Below are positions 45,403 to 54,316 of a stretch of 64,000 nt of DNA, one piece after another (the stretch's first letter is position 1; the number at the start of each line of letters is the position of its first letter). A program made the position numbers and the translations under genes. The notes beneath the pieces were generated by a model. That model was not told where the DNA came from. It ran no database searches and saw nothing but the letters and a program-made list of their open reading frames with translations. The stretch comes from Candidatus Krumholzibacteriia bacterium (GTDB taxonomy: Bacteria; Krumholzibacteriota; Krumholzibacteriia; WVZY01; JAKEHA01): NCBI GenBank assembly GCA_029865265.1, contig JAOUHG010000009.1, positions 58,948-122,947 of the forward strand, in the 5' to 3' direction.

Positions 45403-47802
45403 ATGTCGAATCGCCGTTCGCGGTGGACCCACGCCGCGCTCATCTGCGCCCTCCTTCTGATTCCCTCCGCGGGCAACGCGGGTTGGCTTGCCAACGGCAT
45501 CCCGGTGGTCGCCCTTGCCGGTGACCAGTCGGCGTCGCACGCGGTTTCCGACGGGTCCGGCGGCGCCTTCATCGTCTGGCAGGATGCGCGCGGTGTCGAT
45601 GCCGACATCTACATCCAGCACCTCGACCGCAACGGCAACGCGTTGTGGACGCCGGATGGCGTTCTGGTGTGCGGCGCGACCGGCAACCAGTCCAGGCCGC
45701 ACGTGGCGCCGGATGGCGCGGGCGGCGCCATCGTCACCTGGGACGACCTGCGTATCATCGACAGCCACATATACGCGCGCCGCGTGGACGCAAGTGGAAC
45801 ACCGCTGTGGACGCCGGACGGCAACGCCGTCTGCACCGCGCCCGGGTACCACGCCGGCAACCAGATTCTTTCCGACGGCGCCGGCGGTGCGTTCATCACC
45901 TGGAACTTCGGCTTCGGCGGTTCCACCGACATCTACATGCAGCGTATCGATTCCGGCGGCAACGACCTGTGGACGACCAACGGCGTGGTGGTATCGGCCG
46001 AGGCGAACTACCAGTACAACCCGCGCCTGGCCAGCGACGACGCCGGCGGCGTCGTGCTGGCCTGGGGTGACAATCGCGACGGCACCTGGCGCATCTACGG
46101 TGGTCACGTGAATGCCGGCGGCAGTCAGTTGTGGATGCTGAACGGCACTCCGTTGAGCGGTGGTACGGTGAGCGCCACCCTGCCCACGCTCAATGTCGAC
46201 CGCGACGGCACCGGCGGCATGATCGTGGGATGGAAGACGGGTGGCGGTGCCGGGGTGCAGCGCGCTTCCGCCGGCGGCGTTCCGCAGTGGCAGACGACGG
46301 GCATCCCGATCTCGGCGCTGAATGCACCCGCGGTCGCCGGAGATGGTGCCGGGGGTGCGTTCGTCGTGTGGGACAGCGGCCCGACCGCGGATGCCGACGT
46401 ACACGCGCAGCGTTTCACCGCCGCGGGCGACATCGTGTGGGTACCGAACGGCATCGTGCTCGCCGCGACAACCGGCAGCCAGAATACGCCGCTGGTGGCG
46501 TTGGATGGCATCGGCGGCGTGGTGGCCACGTGGAGCGACACGCGCAACGGCGGCTTTCCGCAGTTGTTTGCACAGCGCGTGGACATCCAGACGGCCCAGC
46601 CCTCCTGGGCCACCAACGGTGTCCCCGTGTCCCTGACGCCCTCGTTGCGGACGGTCAGAGCGCTGCTGGTGGCCGACGGGGCGGGCATGATTTCCCTGTG
46701 GGACGACGGCGACGTCTCCGCACAACGCTTCCACTCGCTCACCGGCGCGTACGGTGCGCCGGACGCGCTCCTTGCCGGCGTGACCGATGTTCCGGGAGAC
46801 GAGGGCGGCTTTGTGCAGGTGGACTGGGACGCGAGCGACCGCGACAACATCCCCATGAACCTCGTCACCTACTACTCACTGTGGCGCGCCACCGACTTCG
46901 TCCCAGCCGGTGCGGCGTGGCAGGTGCCGGCCGGGTTCGATAACGCGCGCGTGAAGTCCCGGGGAGATGTAGCGGCGGACTTTCAAGGTGTTGCGCGCTA
47001 CATTGAAACCACTCCCGCGGGCACCTACTACTGGGAATGGGTGGGAAACACCACCGCGTTTCAGTGGCCTTCCTACTCGGCCAATGCCCCCACGCGTCAG
47101 GATGCCACCGCGGGCGATCCCGCGCTGCACTACTTCCAGGTGCTTGCGCACACAACCAATGCCTTCGTCTTCTGGGAGTCCGACGTGGTCACCGGCAGCT
47201 CCACCGACGATCTCGCGCCCGCGGCGCCGCTGTCGCTGACCGCCGTGCGCGACGGCAGCAATGTGGACCTGCAGTGGTCGCCATCGGGACAGAACGAGCC
47301 GGACCTGGAGGACTACGCGATCTATCGTTCGGACCTGCCCGGTGTGGCCGTGGACCCGCTCAACTTCGTGGGGTCCACCACCAACCTGACCTTCACCGAT
47401 ACCGGCGTGCCGCTCAGCGCGCTCTACTATGTGGTGGTCGCGCGCGATGTGCACGACAACGAGAGTGTACCGAGCAACGAGGCCATGACCGCCACCCCCA
47501 CCGGCATAAATACGCCGGCCATCGGTGCCTTGACGGTGCGCCCCAACACGCCCAATCCGTTCAATGCATCGACGCGTTTCAGCGTGGGGCTGCCCGGGCG
47601 TAGCGCCGCCACCATCGAGGTGTTCGACGTGGCCGGGCAGCGCGTCTCACTGCAGCGCGTGGCGCAGTTCGACGCGGGGTGGAACGAAATCAGCTTCGAC
47701 GGCCGCGGCGACAACGGGCGGCCGCTCCCCAGCGGCGTCTACTTCTGGCGCGTGACGGCCGGATCCGAAAGCCGGGTCCGCAAGATCGTCCTGCAACGCT
47801 GA
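45403..47802 (+). CDS. Secreted repeat protein with FlgD/T9SS-like C-terminal domain (paralogue 1)
   Basis: The 799-aa protein has a signal peptide (RWTHAALICALLLIPSAGNA). About eight repeats of ~55 residues follow the scheme SDG.GGA.V.W.D.R....DIY.QR.D..G..LW...GV.V, probably beta-propeller blades. A fibronectin-III-like stretch (APAAPLSLTAVRDGSNVDLQWSP..) comes next. The C-terminal ~85 residues run RPNTPNPFNASTRFSVGLPG, IEVFDVAGQRV, GWNEISFDGRGDNGRPLPSGVYFWRV and end in KIVLQR. That C-terminal module is typical of exported proteins in FCB-type bacteria, where it serves as a sorting or anchoring domain. Surface location is an inference and the ligand unknown. GGAGG precedes the ATG. A close paralogue starts 19 nt downstream. 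Confidence 0.85.
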   Translation: MSNRRSRWTHAALICALLLIPSAGNAGWLANGIPVVALAGDQSASHAVSDGSGGAFIVWQDARGVDADIYIQHLDRNGNALWTPDGVLVCGATGNQSRPHVAPDGAGGAIVTWDDLRIIDSHIYARRVDASGTPLWTPDGNAVCTAPGYHAGNQILSDGAGGAFITWNFGFGGSTDIYMQRIDSGGNDLWTTNGVVVSAEANYQYNPRLASDDAGGVVLAWGDNRDGTWRIYGGHVNAGGSQLWMLNGTPLSGGTVSATLPTLNVDRDGTGGMIVGWKTGGGAGVQRASAGGVPQWQTTGIPISALNAPAVAGDGAGGAFVVWDSGPTADADVHAQRFTAAGDIVWVPNGIVLAATTGSQNTPLVALDGIGGVVATWSDTRNGGFPQLFAQRVDIQTAQPSWATNGVPVSLTPSLRTVRALLVADGAGMISLWDDGDVSAQRFHSLTGAYGAPDALLAGVTDVPGDEGGFVQVDWDASDRDNIPMNLVTYYSLWRATDFVPAGAAWQVPAGFDNARVKSRGDVAADFQGVARYIETTPAGTYYWEWVGNTTAFQWPSYSANAPTRQDATAGDPALHYFQVLAHTTNAFVFWESDVVTGSSTDDLAPAAPLSLTAVRDGSNVDLQWSPSGQNEPDLEDYAIYRSDLPGVAVDPLNFVGSTTNLTFTDTGVPLSALYYVVVARDVHDNESVPSNEAMTATPTGINTPAIGALTVRPNTPNPFNASTRFSVGLPGRSAATIEVFDVAGQRVSLQRVAQFDAGWNEISFDGRGDNGRPLPSGVYFWRVTAGSESRVRKIVLQR

Positions 47803-47821
47803 CGGGAACAAGGTGACACGC

Positions 47822-49756
47822 ATGAAACGATCGATCTTGATCCTCATCGCACTGATTTCGCTCAACGCCGCATCGGCCTCCGCCGACTGGCCCCTCTACG
47901 GCGCGCATCCGCTGGGCAGCGGCGATGACCTCATGCCGTTCGTGGTGCCGGATGGAAACGGTGGCGCCTTCCTGGTGGGAAACAACCCGGGCGACGCAGT
48001 CATCGTGCAACGCATCAACGGCGACGGAACGCCCGCGTGGGCCGGCGCCGTGGTGGGTACGGCGGACTACGGCAAGTACATCTCGGACGTGGTCGCCGAC
48101 GGTGCTGGCGGCGTCATCGTGGGATACACCATCACCAACAACGACGGCTACGCCCAGCGGGTGAGCGCCGGCGGTCAGAAGCTGTGGGCCAACGGCATCA
48201 AGATGTACGACGCGTGCTGCGCGGGGCCGGCCCTGGTTGCAACGGGGGACGGCGGCGCGGTGGCGTTTTTCCAGTTCGCGTCCTTCATCGGCTTCCAGCG
48301 CATCGGGCCGGCCGGCGCACCCCTGTACCCGCAGAGCGGGCACCCGGTGGCCGCCACCACCGTCAACCAGTTCACCCCGGACCTCCGCGCCATCGGCGAC
48401 GCCATGGGCGGATACATCGTGATGTGGAAGTACCAGGACGCGAACGACGGCATCGACGACTGGCACGCGCAGCGCGTGGATGCGAACGGCAACGCGTTGT
48501 GGGGACCGAACGGTGTGGTCGTGAACGACTATCCGGTGCTGAAGGAAGACCCGGACATTGCGCCCGATGGCACCGGCGGCTTCGTCGCGGTATGGAGCGA
48601 CGGACGCAACCCGTACCTGAACATCTACGCCCAACGCATCGACGCCTCCGGCAACCGCATGTGGGCCACGAACGGAGTCGGAATCGCACCCGTGTCCGGG
48701 AACCAGCGGGTACCACGCGTCCTGCGCGAAACCAGCAACCCCACCTGGCTGGTGGCGTGGCGGGACATTCGCGTCCCGGGCGGAGGAACCTACGCCCAGC
48801 GCATCAATATTAACGGCGGTGGTGTGTGGCCGGCGGGCGGGGTGCGCATGATCTCGGCTGCGTCGTTCTTCGACGTCGTGCTCGACGAAAGCGGTGGCTC
48901 GCTGTTTGCCGCCAAGGTCTCGGTGGCGGGCAAGGTGGAGTTGCGCATGCAACGTTTCAACCAGTACGGCACCTCGGTGTGGGGCGCGGACAAGACAGTG
49001 GTGAGCCAGGTGGTGAGTTCCGTCTCCGCCACCGGCGTGGGCCTGGTGGACGGCAACCACGTCTTCGCGTGCGCACCCGGCGTGGGCGGCGTCGTGCAAC
49101 GCGTGGAACTCACACACGGCGAGCCCGGACGGCCGGAGCCGGACGGTGTGGTGGCGGCGGACAACCCCCAGGACCAGGGCGGCGCCGTGCTCGTGCAGTG
49201 GAACGCCAGCCAGCTCGACGCGCGCCCCAACACGCGCATCACCTCCTACACCGTGTACCGGGCGCCCGCGGGAACCGGGTCGTGGGTGCCGGCCGGGTCG
49301 CAGCCGGCGCGCTACTCGCCGAGTTACAGCCTGCTCCTCACGACGCCCGAGGACAACACGCCGTATGACTGGCGCGTGCGTGCGCTCACCTCGAATCTGA
49401 ATGTATTCTGGGAATCCGAGGTCGTCACGGCCGCGTCCAGCGCACCGGTGGCGTCGGGCATCACCCCGCCCGCGCTCTCACGCCTCACCCTGGGCGCCAA
49501 CGTCCCCAATCCGTTCGGCGCCAGCACCGCGCTGCGCGTCGGTCTGCCGGTTGCCGGGACCGCCAACGTTGACGTCTTCGACGTGGCCGGGCGGCGGGTG
49601 GCGGCTCGGCGCGTGGACGGCCTCAACGCGGGCTGGAATACCATCGACTTCGACGGCCGCGACGACGACGGCCGCCGGCTCGCGAGCGGCGTGTACATCG
49701 TGCGCGTGCGCGCGGCGGGTCAGACGGCCACGCACAAGTTTGTGATTCAGCGCTGA
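47822..49756 (+). CDS. Secreted repeat protein with FlgD/T9SS-like C-terminal domain (paralogue 2)
   Basis: The 644-aa protein has signal MKRSILILIALISLNAASASA. About seven propeller-like repeats (PDG.GGAF.V, VADGAGGVIVGY, QRVDANGNALWGPNGVVV) are followed by a short FN3-like domain. The last ~90 residues form a sorting-type domain (GANVPNPFGASTALRVGLP, VDVFDVAGRRV, GWNTIDFDGRDDDGRRLASGVYIVRV, KFVIQR), closely similar to the preceding gene. An AAGG plus GTG at 47813 is an alternative start three codons upstream. The pair is probably co-transcribed from the TTGACG/TACAAT promoter at 45281. Confidence 0.85.
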   Translation: MKRSILILIALISLNAASASADWPLYGAHPLGSGDDLMPFVVPDGNGGAFLVGNNPGDAVIVQRINGDGTPAWAGAVVGTADYGKYISDVVADGAGGVIVGYTITNNDGYAQRVSAGGQKLWANGIKMYDACCAGPALVATGDGGAVAFFQFASFIGFQRIGPAGAPLYPQSGHPVAATTVNQFTPDLRAIGDAMGGYIVMWKYQDANDGIDDWHAQRVDANGNALWGPNGVVVNDYPVLKEDPDIAPDGTGGFVAVWSDGRNPYLNIYAQRIDASGNRMWATNGVGIAPVSGNQRVPRVLRETSNPTWLVAWRDIRVPGGGTYAQRININGGGVWPAGGVRMISAASFFDVVLDESGGSLFAAKVSVAGKVELRMQRFNQYGTSVWGADKTVVSQVVSSVSATGVGLVDGNHVFACAPGVGGVVQRVELTHGEPGRPEPDGVVAADNPQDQGGAVLVQWNASQLDARPNTRITSYTVYRAPAGTGSWVPAGSQPARYSPSYSLLLTTPEDNTPYDWRVRALTSNLNVFWESEVVTAASSAPVASGITPPALSRLTLGANVPNPFGASTALRVGLPVAGTANVDVFDVAGRRVAARRVDGLNAGWNTIDFDGRDDDGRRLASGVYIVRVRAAGQTATHKFVIQR

Positions 49757-49986
49757 AGCGGGATTATGCGAGAAAAGAAAGACGACACCGGTGGGACGTA
49801 GGGTGGCTTCGTTACCGGTGCCGTCATTCTGTTGGCCGCTTTGATCGCCAGACGTCCGAGAAGGGGACGTCTGAAGGCGATGTCGGCCACTTCGCTAGGA
49901 CACTTGCCACTAAGCAGTATGCGTGCATCGCGCGTGAGGGTCCATGATGCAATTGCATCAATTCCCGAGCGCGGCGCGATGCGCAG
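49757..49986. other. 230-nt non-coding stretch with three strong dyads
   Basis: I see no credible gene. The stretch contains GACGACACCGGT/ACCGGTGCCGTC (49781-49792, 49814-49825; 11 of 12 bp), an extended stem AGACGTCC/GGACGTCT (49850-49857, 49865-49872) with flanking TCGCC/GGCGA, and a perfect 16-bp palindrome TGATGCAATTGCATCA (49945-49960). It lies between two convergent genes, so at least one dyad may be a terminator. Confidence 0.6.
49945..49960. repeat. Perfect 16-bp palindrome TGATGCAATTGCATCA
   Basis: All 16 bases are symmetric. It lies 27 nt past the 3' end of the histidine-kinase gene on an AT-richer patch. It could be a protein-binding site or hairpin; no T run follows. Confidence 0.7.
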
Positions 49987-50757
49987 CTAACGGAAAATCG
50001 GCAGCTTGAAGAGGAACTCCGCGCCCCGGCCCGGTTCGCTCTGGCACCAGATCTCGCCCTCCTGGCGGGTGACCAGGTCCTTCGCAACCGCCAGCCCGTA
50101 GCCGCTGGTCGGCTCTCCCGCCGTCGGCTTCGCGGAGAGGGTTGCGCCGCGCTGAAACAGCCGCCTGCGGTCTTCGTCGGTAATGCCAGGCCCCTGGTCG
50201 CGCACGCCGCACACGATACCGGGCGGCTCATAGCGCAGCGACACCGTTACCGTGCTTCCCGGCGGGGAAAACTTGACCGCATTCGAGAGCAGGTTGTCCA
50301 TCACCGACGCAACCGCCACGCGATCTCCGGCCGCATCGGGCAATTCCGCGGGTGCTTCGAAGATCATCCGGATCTGCTTGCGGGCGGCGACGCGCTCGTA
50401 GAAGCTGCAGCACCGTCCCACCAGTTGCGCCATATCCATGCGCTCGCGGCGCAGGTCGAAGTCGGTGTGCGCCGTGGTGCCCATGAGCTGGTTGATGCTG
50501 TGGCTCATGGACTCGGTCATGCGCTTGAGGCCCTCCAGCCAGCGCACCACGTCGGGGTCACGGTTGTCCTTGAGCGCCCGCGCGAGCAGTTCGATGGTGC
50601 CGCCGGCCACGGTGAGGTAGTTGTCCAGGGCGTGCGCGGTATAGGCGATGGCGTCGGGGCTCAGCACCGGCATGTGCTCCAGCGTGGCCAGGGCTGTCTC
50701 CAACTGGCGCTGGGCCTCGCCGATGGAGGCCACCACTGCTTCCTTCGATCGTTTCAC
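49987..50757 (-). CDS. Small cytoplasmic histidine kinase (HATPase-c) without sensor domain
   Basis: The product is about 256 aa. A helical N-terminal part carries a candidate phospho-His in AYTAHALDNYLTV (His about 42), followed by an HATPase domain with N-box DNLLSNAVKFSPPG, G1 RDQGPGITDEDRRRLF and G2 GYGLAVAKDLV ending in GRGAEFLFKLP. There is no membrane segment or PAS/GAF domain. The signal must therefore come from a partner or from the cytosol, and no response regulator lies nearby. Start is uncertain: GTG 50757 is chosen because TATAGT (50765-50770, minus) ends 7 nt upstream. GTG 50766 or TTG 50799 would extend it. It is divergent from the POR cluster across 158 nt and may control it. 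Confidence 0.82.
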   Translation of the reverse strand: MKRSKEAVVASIGEAQRQLETALATLEHMPVLSPDAIAYTAHALDNYLTVAGGTIELLARALKDNRDPDVVRWLEGLKRMTESMSHSINQLMGTTAHTDFDLRRERMDMAQLVGRCCSFYERVAARKQIRMIFEAPAELPDAAGDRVAVASVMDNLLSNAVKFSPPGSTVTVSLRYEPPGIVCGVRDQGPGITDEDRRRLFQRGATLSAKPTAGEPTSGYGLAVAKDLVTRQEGEIWCQSEPGRGAEFLFKLPIFR

Positions 50758-50814
50758 GGCTACCACTATATCACCCCCCGTCGGTGTCCGGGGCCCCAAG
50801 GTCGATATTCACGC

Positions 50815-50880
50815 TAATGCATTATAAATATTACAGTTAAATAAAATACAAGACAACACACTCTTAAATAGCTATACTCC
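50815..50880 (+). promoter_or_regulatory. AT-rich promoter island before the POR cluster
   Basis: Some 65 nt are strikingly AT-rich in an otherwise GC-rich window. They end in a TATACT -10 (50874-50879) with AAGACA 17 nt upstream as a weak -35. It could be an UP-element or a site for nucleoid proteins shared with the divergent kinase gene. Confidence 0.5.
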
Positions 50881-50915
50881 CTTGAGAAGCACGGCATCGG
50901 AGGGCCGCATTCGTT

Positions 50916-53156
50916 ATGACACTTGAAATCCGGCTTCACGGGCGGGGCGGACAGGGTGGTGTGACGTGCGCCAAGATACTTGCCGCCATCTACGCCCGCC
51001 TTGGAAAGAGCGTCCAGACTTTCGGTGATTACGCCGGCGAGCGTTCCGGCGCCCCGGTTCGCGCCTACACACGCGTCAGCGACGAACCGATTTCCAACCG
51101 CAACAAGGTCTATCATCCCGACCACCTCCTGATTCTCGACCCGACCTTGCTCAGCGACGATGTCGTGTCCGGCCTCGCGCCCGGCGGCCTCCTCCTGATG
51201 AACACACCGGAACCGCCCTCGGCGTTCACCGAGCGCTTCGGTGGATTCAAGGTGGCCACCGTGGACGCCACCAGCATTGCGCGCAAGCACGGCATCGGAA
51301 CCCGGTCGGTGGTCATCGTCAACACGACCATCGCGGGCGCGTACTGCAAGATCGTGGGGCTGCCCTACGACGCGCTCGAGTTTGCGTATCGTGACCTTCA
51401 TCTGCATGGCAACCTCCCCGCGGCAAGAGAGGCGTTCGACGCCGTGCTCGTCGCAGATACCCCCACGGGCCAGGCGGCCCGTTCGGCGAGCACGGCGCCG
51501 CCAACCGAAGCAGCGTCGTTCAAGCACGGCACACCGGTCATGCCGCTCACCGAGCACAAGCAGAGCGCGCCCACCGGCCTGAAGACCGGCAGCTGGCGCA
51601 CGCAACTGCCGCGCTACGTGGAGCACTTTGCGCCCTGCAACGCCTTCTGCCCGGCCGGCAACGACGTGGTCACCTTCGTGCAGACTTTGATGAACGAGGG
51701 CGAAGAAGCCGCGGCGAAGGTGCTGGGACGCACCCAGCCGCTCGCGTCGGTGTGCGGGCGCGTATGCCCCGCGCCGTGCATGGTGGGCTGCAGCCGCGCC
51801 AACTACGACGGTGCGGTGAACATCCGCGCGCTCGAGCGCTGGATCGGCGACCGTGCGCCACTGGTGCAGAAGAAGGAACTCCCCCCGAAGGAACAGCGCC
51901 GCATCGCCATCATCGGCAGCGGCCCGGCGGGCCTGTCCGCCGCGTACGACCTGGCGCGTGGCGGTCACAAGGTCACCATCTACGAGGGCGAAAAGGAACT
52001 CGGCGGCGTGCTTCGCACCGGGATCCCCACCTACCGTCTGCCCCGCGAGGTCCTCGACCGCGAGATCGACGCCATCATGGCGCTCGGCGTCGAGGCACAC
52101 ACCGGCGTGTTTCTCGACCGCGATTCCATCCTCGCGCTCGGCGGGCAATACGACGCCGTGATCCTGGCGGCCGGTTTCGGCCGGCCGGCAAAACTCGACG
52201 TGCCCGGCGTCACCCTGGACGGCGTGGAAGACGGTACCCGCTTCCTGCATCGCGTCAACATGGACGGCGGCGAAGCGGTGTCCGGCCACGTGGTGGTGCT
52301 GGGTGGTGGCAACACGGCCATGGACTGCGCGCGCAGCGCGCTCCGCTCGGGTGCAAACCGCGTCACCGTGGCCTACCGCCGCACGCGCAGTGAGATGCCC
52401 GCCATCCTGGAGGAAATCGAGGAGAGCGAGCACGAGGGCGTCGTGTTCCGTTTCCAGCGCGCGCCCACGGCCGTGCACGGCAACGGCCGCGTGAATGCCC
52501 TCGAACTGGCCGAGGTGGAGATGGGTCCGCCCGACGAGAGCGGACGCCGCCGTCCCGTGGTGAGCAACCGCACGGCGCTGATGGAATGCGACCACGTGCT
52601 GCTGGCACTGGGACAGTCCGCCGACAAAGGACTGCTTCCGGCTGACGCAACCATCACCGACGGCCGCGTGCACCGGGACGGACAGCCCACCAACATCTAC
52701 GTGTCCGGCGACTACGCCACCAGTGAGGGCACAGTCGCGCACGCCATCGGCGACGGCCGCCGCGCGGCGGGCCGCGCGCTCGCCAGCCTCGGCGAAGAGG
52801 TGAAGCTCTTCGTGCGGCCCAACAAGGTGCAGGCGGTTCCGCTCGAGAGCATCCGCCTGGAGTACTTCGCGCCCCGACCCGCGGCGGTGGAGCGTCACGA
52901 GCCGGTGCCCACGCGTATCAAGACGTTCAACGAAACCAACCACGGCATTCCCGACCCGCGCGAAGCCGAACGCTGCTTCTCGTGCGGCCATTGCACCCGC
53001 TGCGACACGTGCCTGGTGTACTGCCCCGAGGGCATCATCGACCGCGTGGTTGCCAGGGACGGCGGTGGGTACGACATCGACCTGGAGTACTGCAAGGGCT
53101 GCGGCATCTGCGTGGCCGAGTGCCCGCGCGGCGCGATGGAGATGTTCCCACAATGA
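50916..53156 (+). CDS. Fused 2-oxoacid oxidoreductase gamma subunit - GltD-like NAD(P)H oxidoreductase - 2x[4Fe-4S] ferredoxin
   Basis: The 746-aa chain joins three modules. Residues 1-180 are the gamma subunit (PorG/VorG: RLHGRGGQGGVTCAKILA, GDYAGERSGAPVRAY). After a linker, residues ~230-330 form the cysteine-rich GltD/DPYD cluster domain (C241, C245, C280, C284, C288, C292), and ~330-640 an FAD/NAD(P)H domain (GSGPAGLSAAYDLA at 334 onward, VLGGGNTAMD, VYVSGDYAT-like YVSGDY). The last 61 residues are a PorD-type ferredoxin (Cys 687, 690, 693, 696, 699, 703, then 726, 729, 732, 736). It should pass electrons between the PorAB TPP centre and NAD(P)H, making ferredoxin optional or allowing bifurcation. 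These are inferences from domain order. It overlaps the alpha subunit gene by 4 nt (ATGA). Confidence 0.9.
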   Translation: MTLEIRLHGRGGQGGVTCAKILAAIYARLGKSVQTFGDYAGERSGAPVRAYTRVSDEPISNRNKVYHPDHLLILDPTLLSDDVVSGLAPGGLLLMNTPEPPSAFTERFGGFKVATVDATSIARKHGIGTRSVVIVNTTIAGAYCKIVGLPYDALEFAYRDLHLHGNLPAAREAFDAVLVADTPTGQAARSASTAPPTEAASFKHGTPVMPLTEHKQSAPTGLKTGSWRTQLPRYVEHFAPCNAFCPAGNDVVTFVQTLMNEGEEAAAKVLGRTQPLASVCGRVCPAPCMVGCSRANYDGAVNIRALERWIGDRAPLVQKKELPPKEQRRIAIIGSGPAGLSAAYDLARGGHKVTIYEGEKELGGVLRTGIPTYRLPREVLDREIDAIMALGVEAHTGVFLDRDSILALGGQYDAVILAAGFGRPAKLDVPGVTLDGVEDGTRFLHRVNMDGGEAVSGHVVVLGGGNTAMDCARSALRSGANRVTVAYRRTRSEMPAILEEIEESEHEGVVFRFQRAPTAVHGNGRVNALELAEVEMGPPDESGRRRPVVSNRTALMECDHVLLALGQSADKGLLPADATITDGRVHRDGQPTNIYVSGDYATSEGTVAHAIGDGRRAAGRALASLGEEVKLFVRPNKVQAVPLESIRLEYFAPRPAAVERHEPVPTRIKTFNETNHGIPDPREAERCFSCGHCTRCDTCLVYCPEGIIDRVVARDGGGYDIDLEYCKGCGICVAECPRGAMEMFPQ

Positions 53157-54316
53157 GCATGCAACTGATCAGTGCCAACCACGCCTCGGCCGAGGCCACC
53201 ATCCTGGCCGCGCGCGCCAACCGCAACGGGCGCGGATTCTGCAGCGGCGTGTATCCCATCACCCCGCAGACCGAGTGCATCGAGCGGCTGTGCGCCGCGA
53301 CCATCGAAAAAGGGTCCGTGGTGCGCGTGGAGAGCGAACACAGTGCGATGGGTGTTTGCATCGGCGGAGCGCTGTCGGGCGCGCGCACCTTCACCGCGTC
53401 GTCGTCCAACGGGCTCGCCTACATGGCGGAAAACGTGTTCGCGGCCGGCTTTTTTCGGCTGCCCATCGTGATGATGGCGGTCAATCGCACGTTGGGTCCC
53501 CCGTGGAACATCTGGGTGGACCACGGCGACACCATGATGCTGCGCGACGCGGGTTGGATTCAGTTCTACTGCGAGGACAACCAGGAGGTGTTCGACACCA
53601 CGTTGCTCGCCTTCCGCCTCGCGGAGGATGCGCGCGTGTACCTCCCGGTGATGGTGTGCCAGGATGCCTTCGTGCTCTCGCACACCATGATGATGACCGA
53701 CATCGTCGAGCAGGAAAAGGTGGACGAGTTCCTCCCGACGCTGGACCTGCCCTTCCGGGTAGAGGACAAGCCGCGGCTGGTGGGCGGGCTCGACTTCCCG
53801 CACCAGACCGAGATGCACAAGCAGCAACACATCGAAGTCATGAAGCAGGTGCACGCCGCGTACGCGGACGTGCAGGACGAGTTCGAGCGGGTGTTCGGGC
53901 GCCGCCCCCCCGACGCCATCGTTCCCTACCAGATGGACGACGCGGATGTCGTGCTGGTCAGCATGGGTACCACCGCGAGCACGGTTCGCGCGGCAGTGGA
54001 TGACGCGCGCGCGCGCGGAATCAAGGCGGGGGGGCTGCGCGTGCGCATGCACCGCCCGCTGCCGGAGGATGCCCTGACGACCGCGCTGCGCGGCCGCACG
54101 CGCGTCGCCGTGATCGACCGCAACCTGTCCCCGGGGCTGGGCGGCATTCTGTGGGGTGAGATCCGCTCCCTCGCGGATCCGCAGGCGCTGATCCAGAACT
54201 ACCTGGTGGGGCTGGGTGGCGGTGACATCCGACCGGAGCACATCACGTGGATCATCAACGATGTCACCACGCGCGAAACCAGCGGCGACCCGATATTCAT
54301 GGAGGCGGGTGAGTGA
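53153..54316 (+). CDS. porA: 2-oxoacid:ferredoxin oxidoreductase alpha subunit (PorA-like)
   Basis: The 387-aa protein has the PP-domain opening CSGVYPITPQTECIERL, VRVESEHSAMGVCIGGALSGARTFTASSSNGLAYM and the CoA/transketolase-C domain (VVLVSMGTTASTVRAAVDDARARG, LRVRMHRPLPEDAL, VAVIDRNLSPGLGGI). It pairs with the beta subunit downstream and the fused gamma chain upstream, the classical set for pyruvate or a related 2-oxoacid. MMMTDIV and MDDADV segments are as expected for PorA. Start ATG 53153 overlaps the previous stop. ATG 53159 is two codons later. Confidence 0.93.
   Translation: MSMQLISANHASAEATILAARANRNGRGFCSGVYPITPQTECIERLCAATIEKGSVVRVESEHSAMGVCIGGALSGARTFTASSSNGLAYMAENVFAAGFFRLPIVMMAVNRTLGPPWNIWVDHGDTMMLRDAGWIQFYCEDNQEVFDTTLLAFRLAEDARVYLPVMVCQDAFVLSHTMMMTDIVEQEKVDEFLPTLDLPFRVEDKPRLVGGLDFPHQTEMHKQQHIEVMKQVHAAYADVQDEFERVFGRRPPDAIVPYQMDDADVVLVSMGTTASTVRAAVDDARARGIKAGGLRVRMHRPLPEDALTTALRGRTRVAVIDRNLSPGLGGILWGEIRSLADPQALIQNYLVGLGGGDIRPEHITWIINDVTTRETSGDPIFMEAGE

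Noticed and set aside
49824..50231. Minus-strand open frame over the palindromic gap
   Set aside because: It overlaps the histidine kinase in another frame and is Arg/Ser/Ala-rich without a domain, a shadow of high GC.
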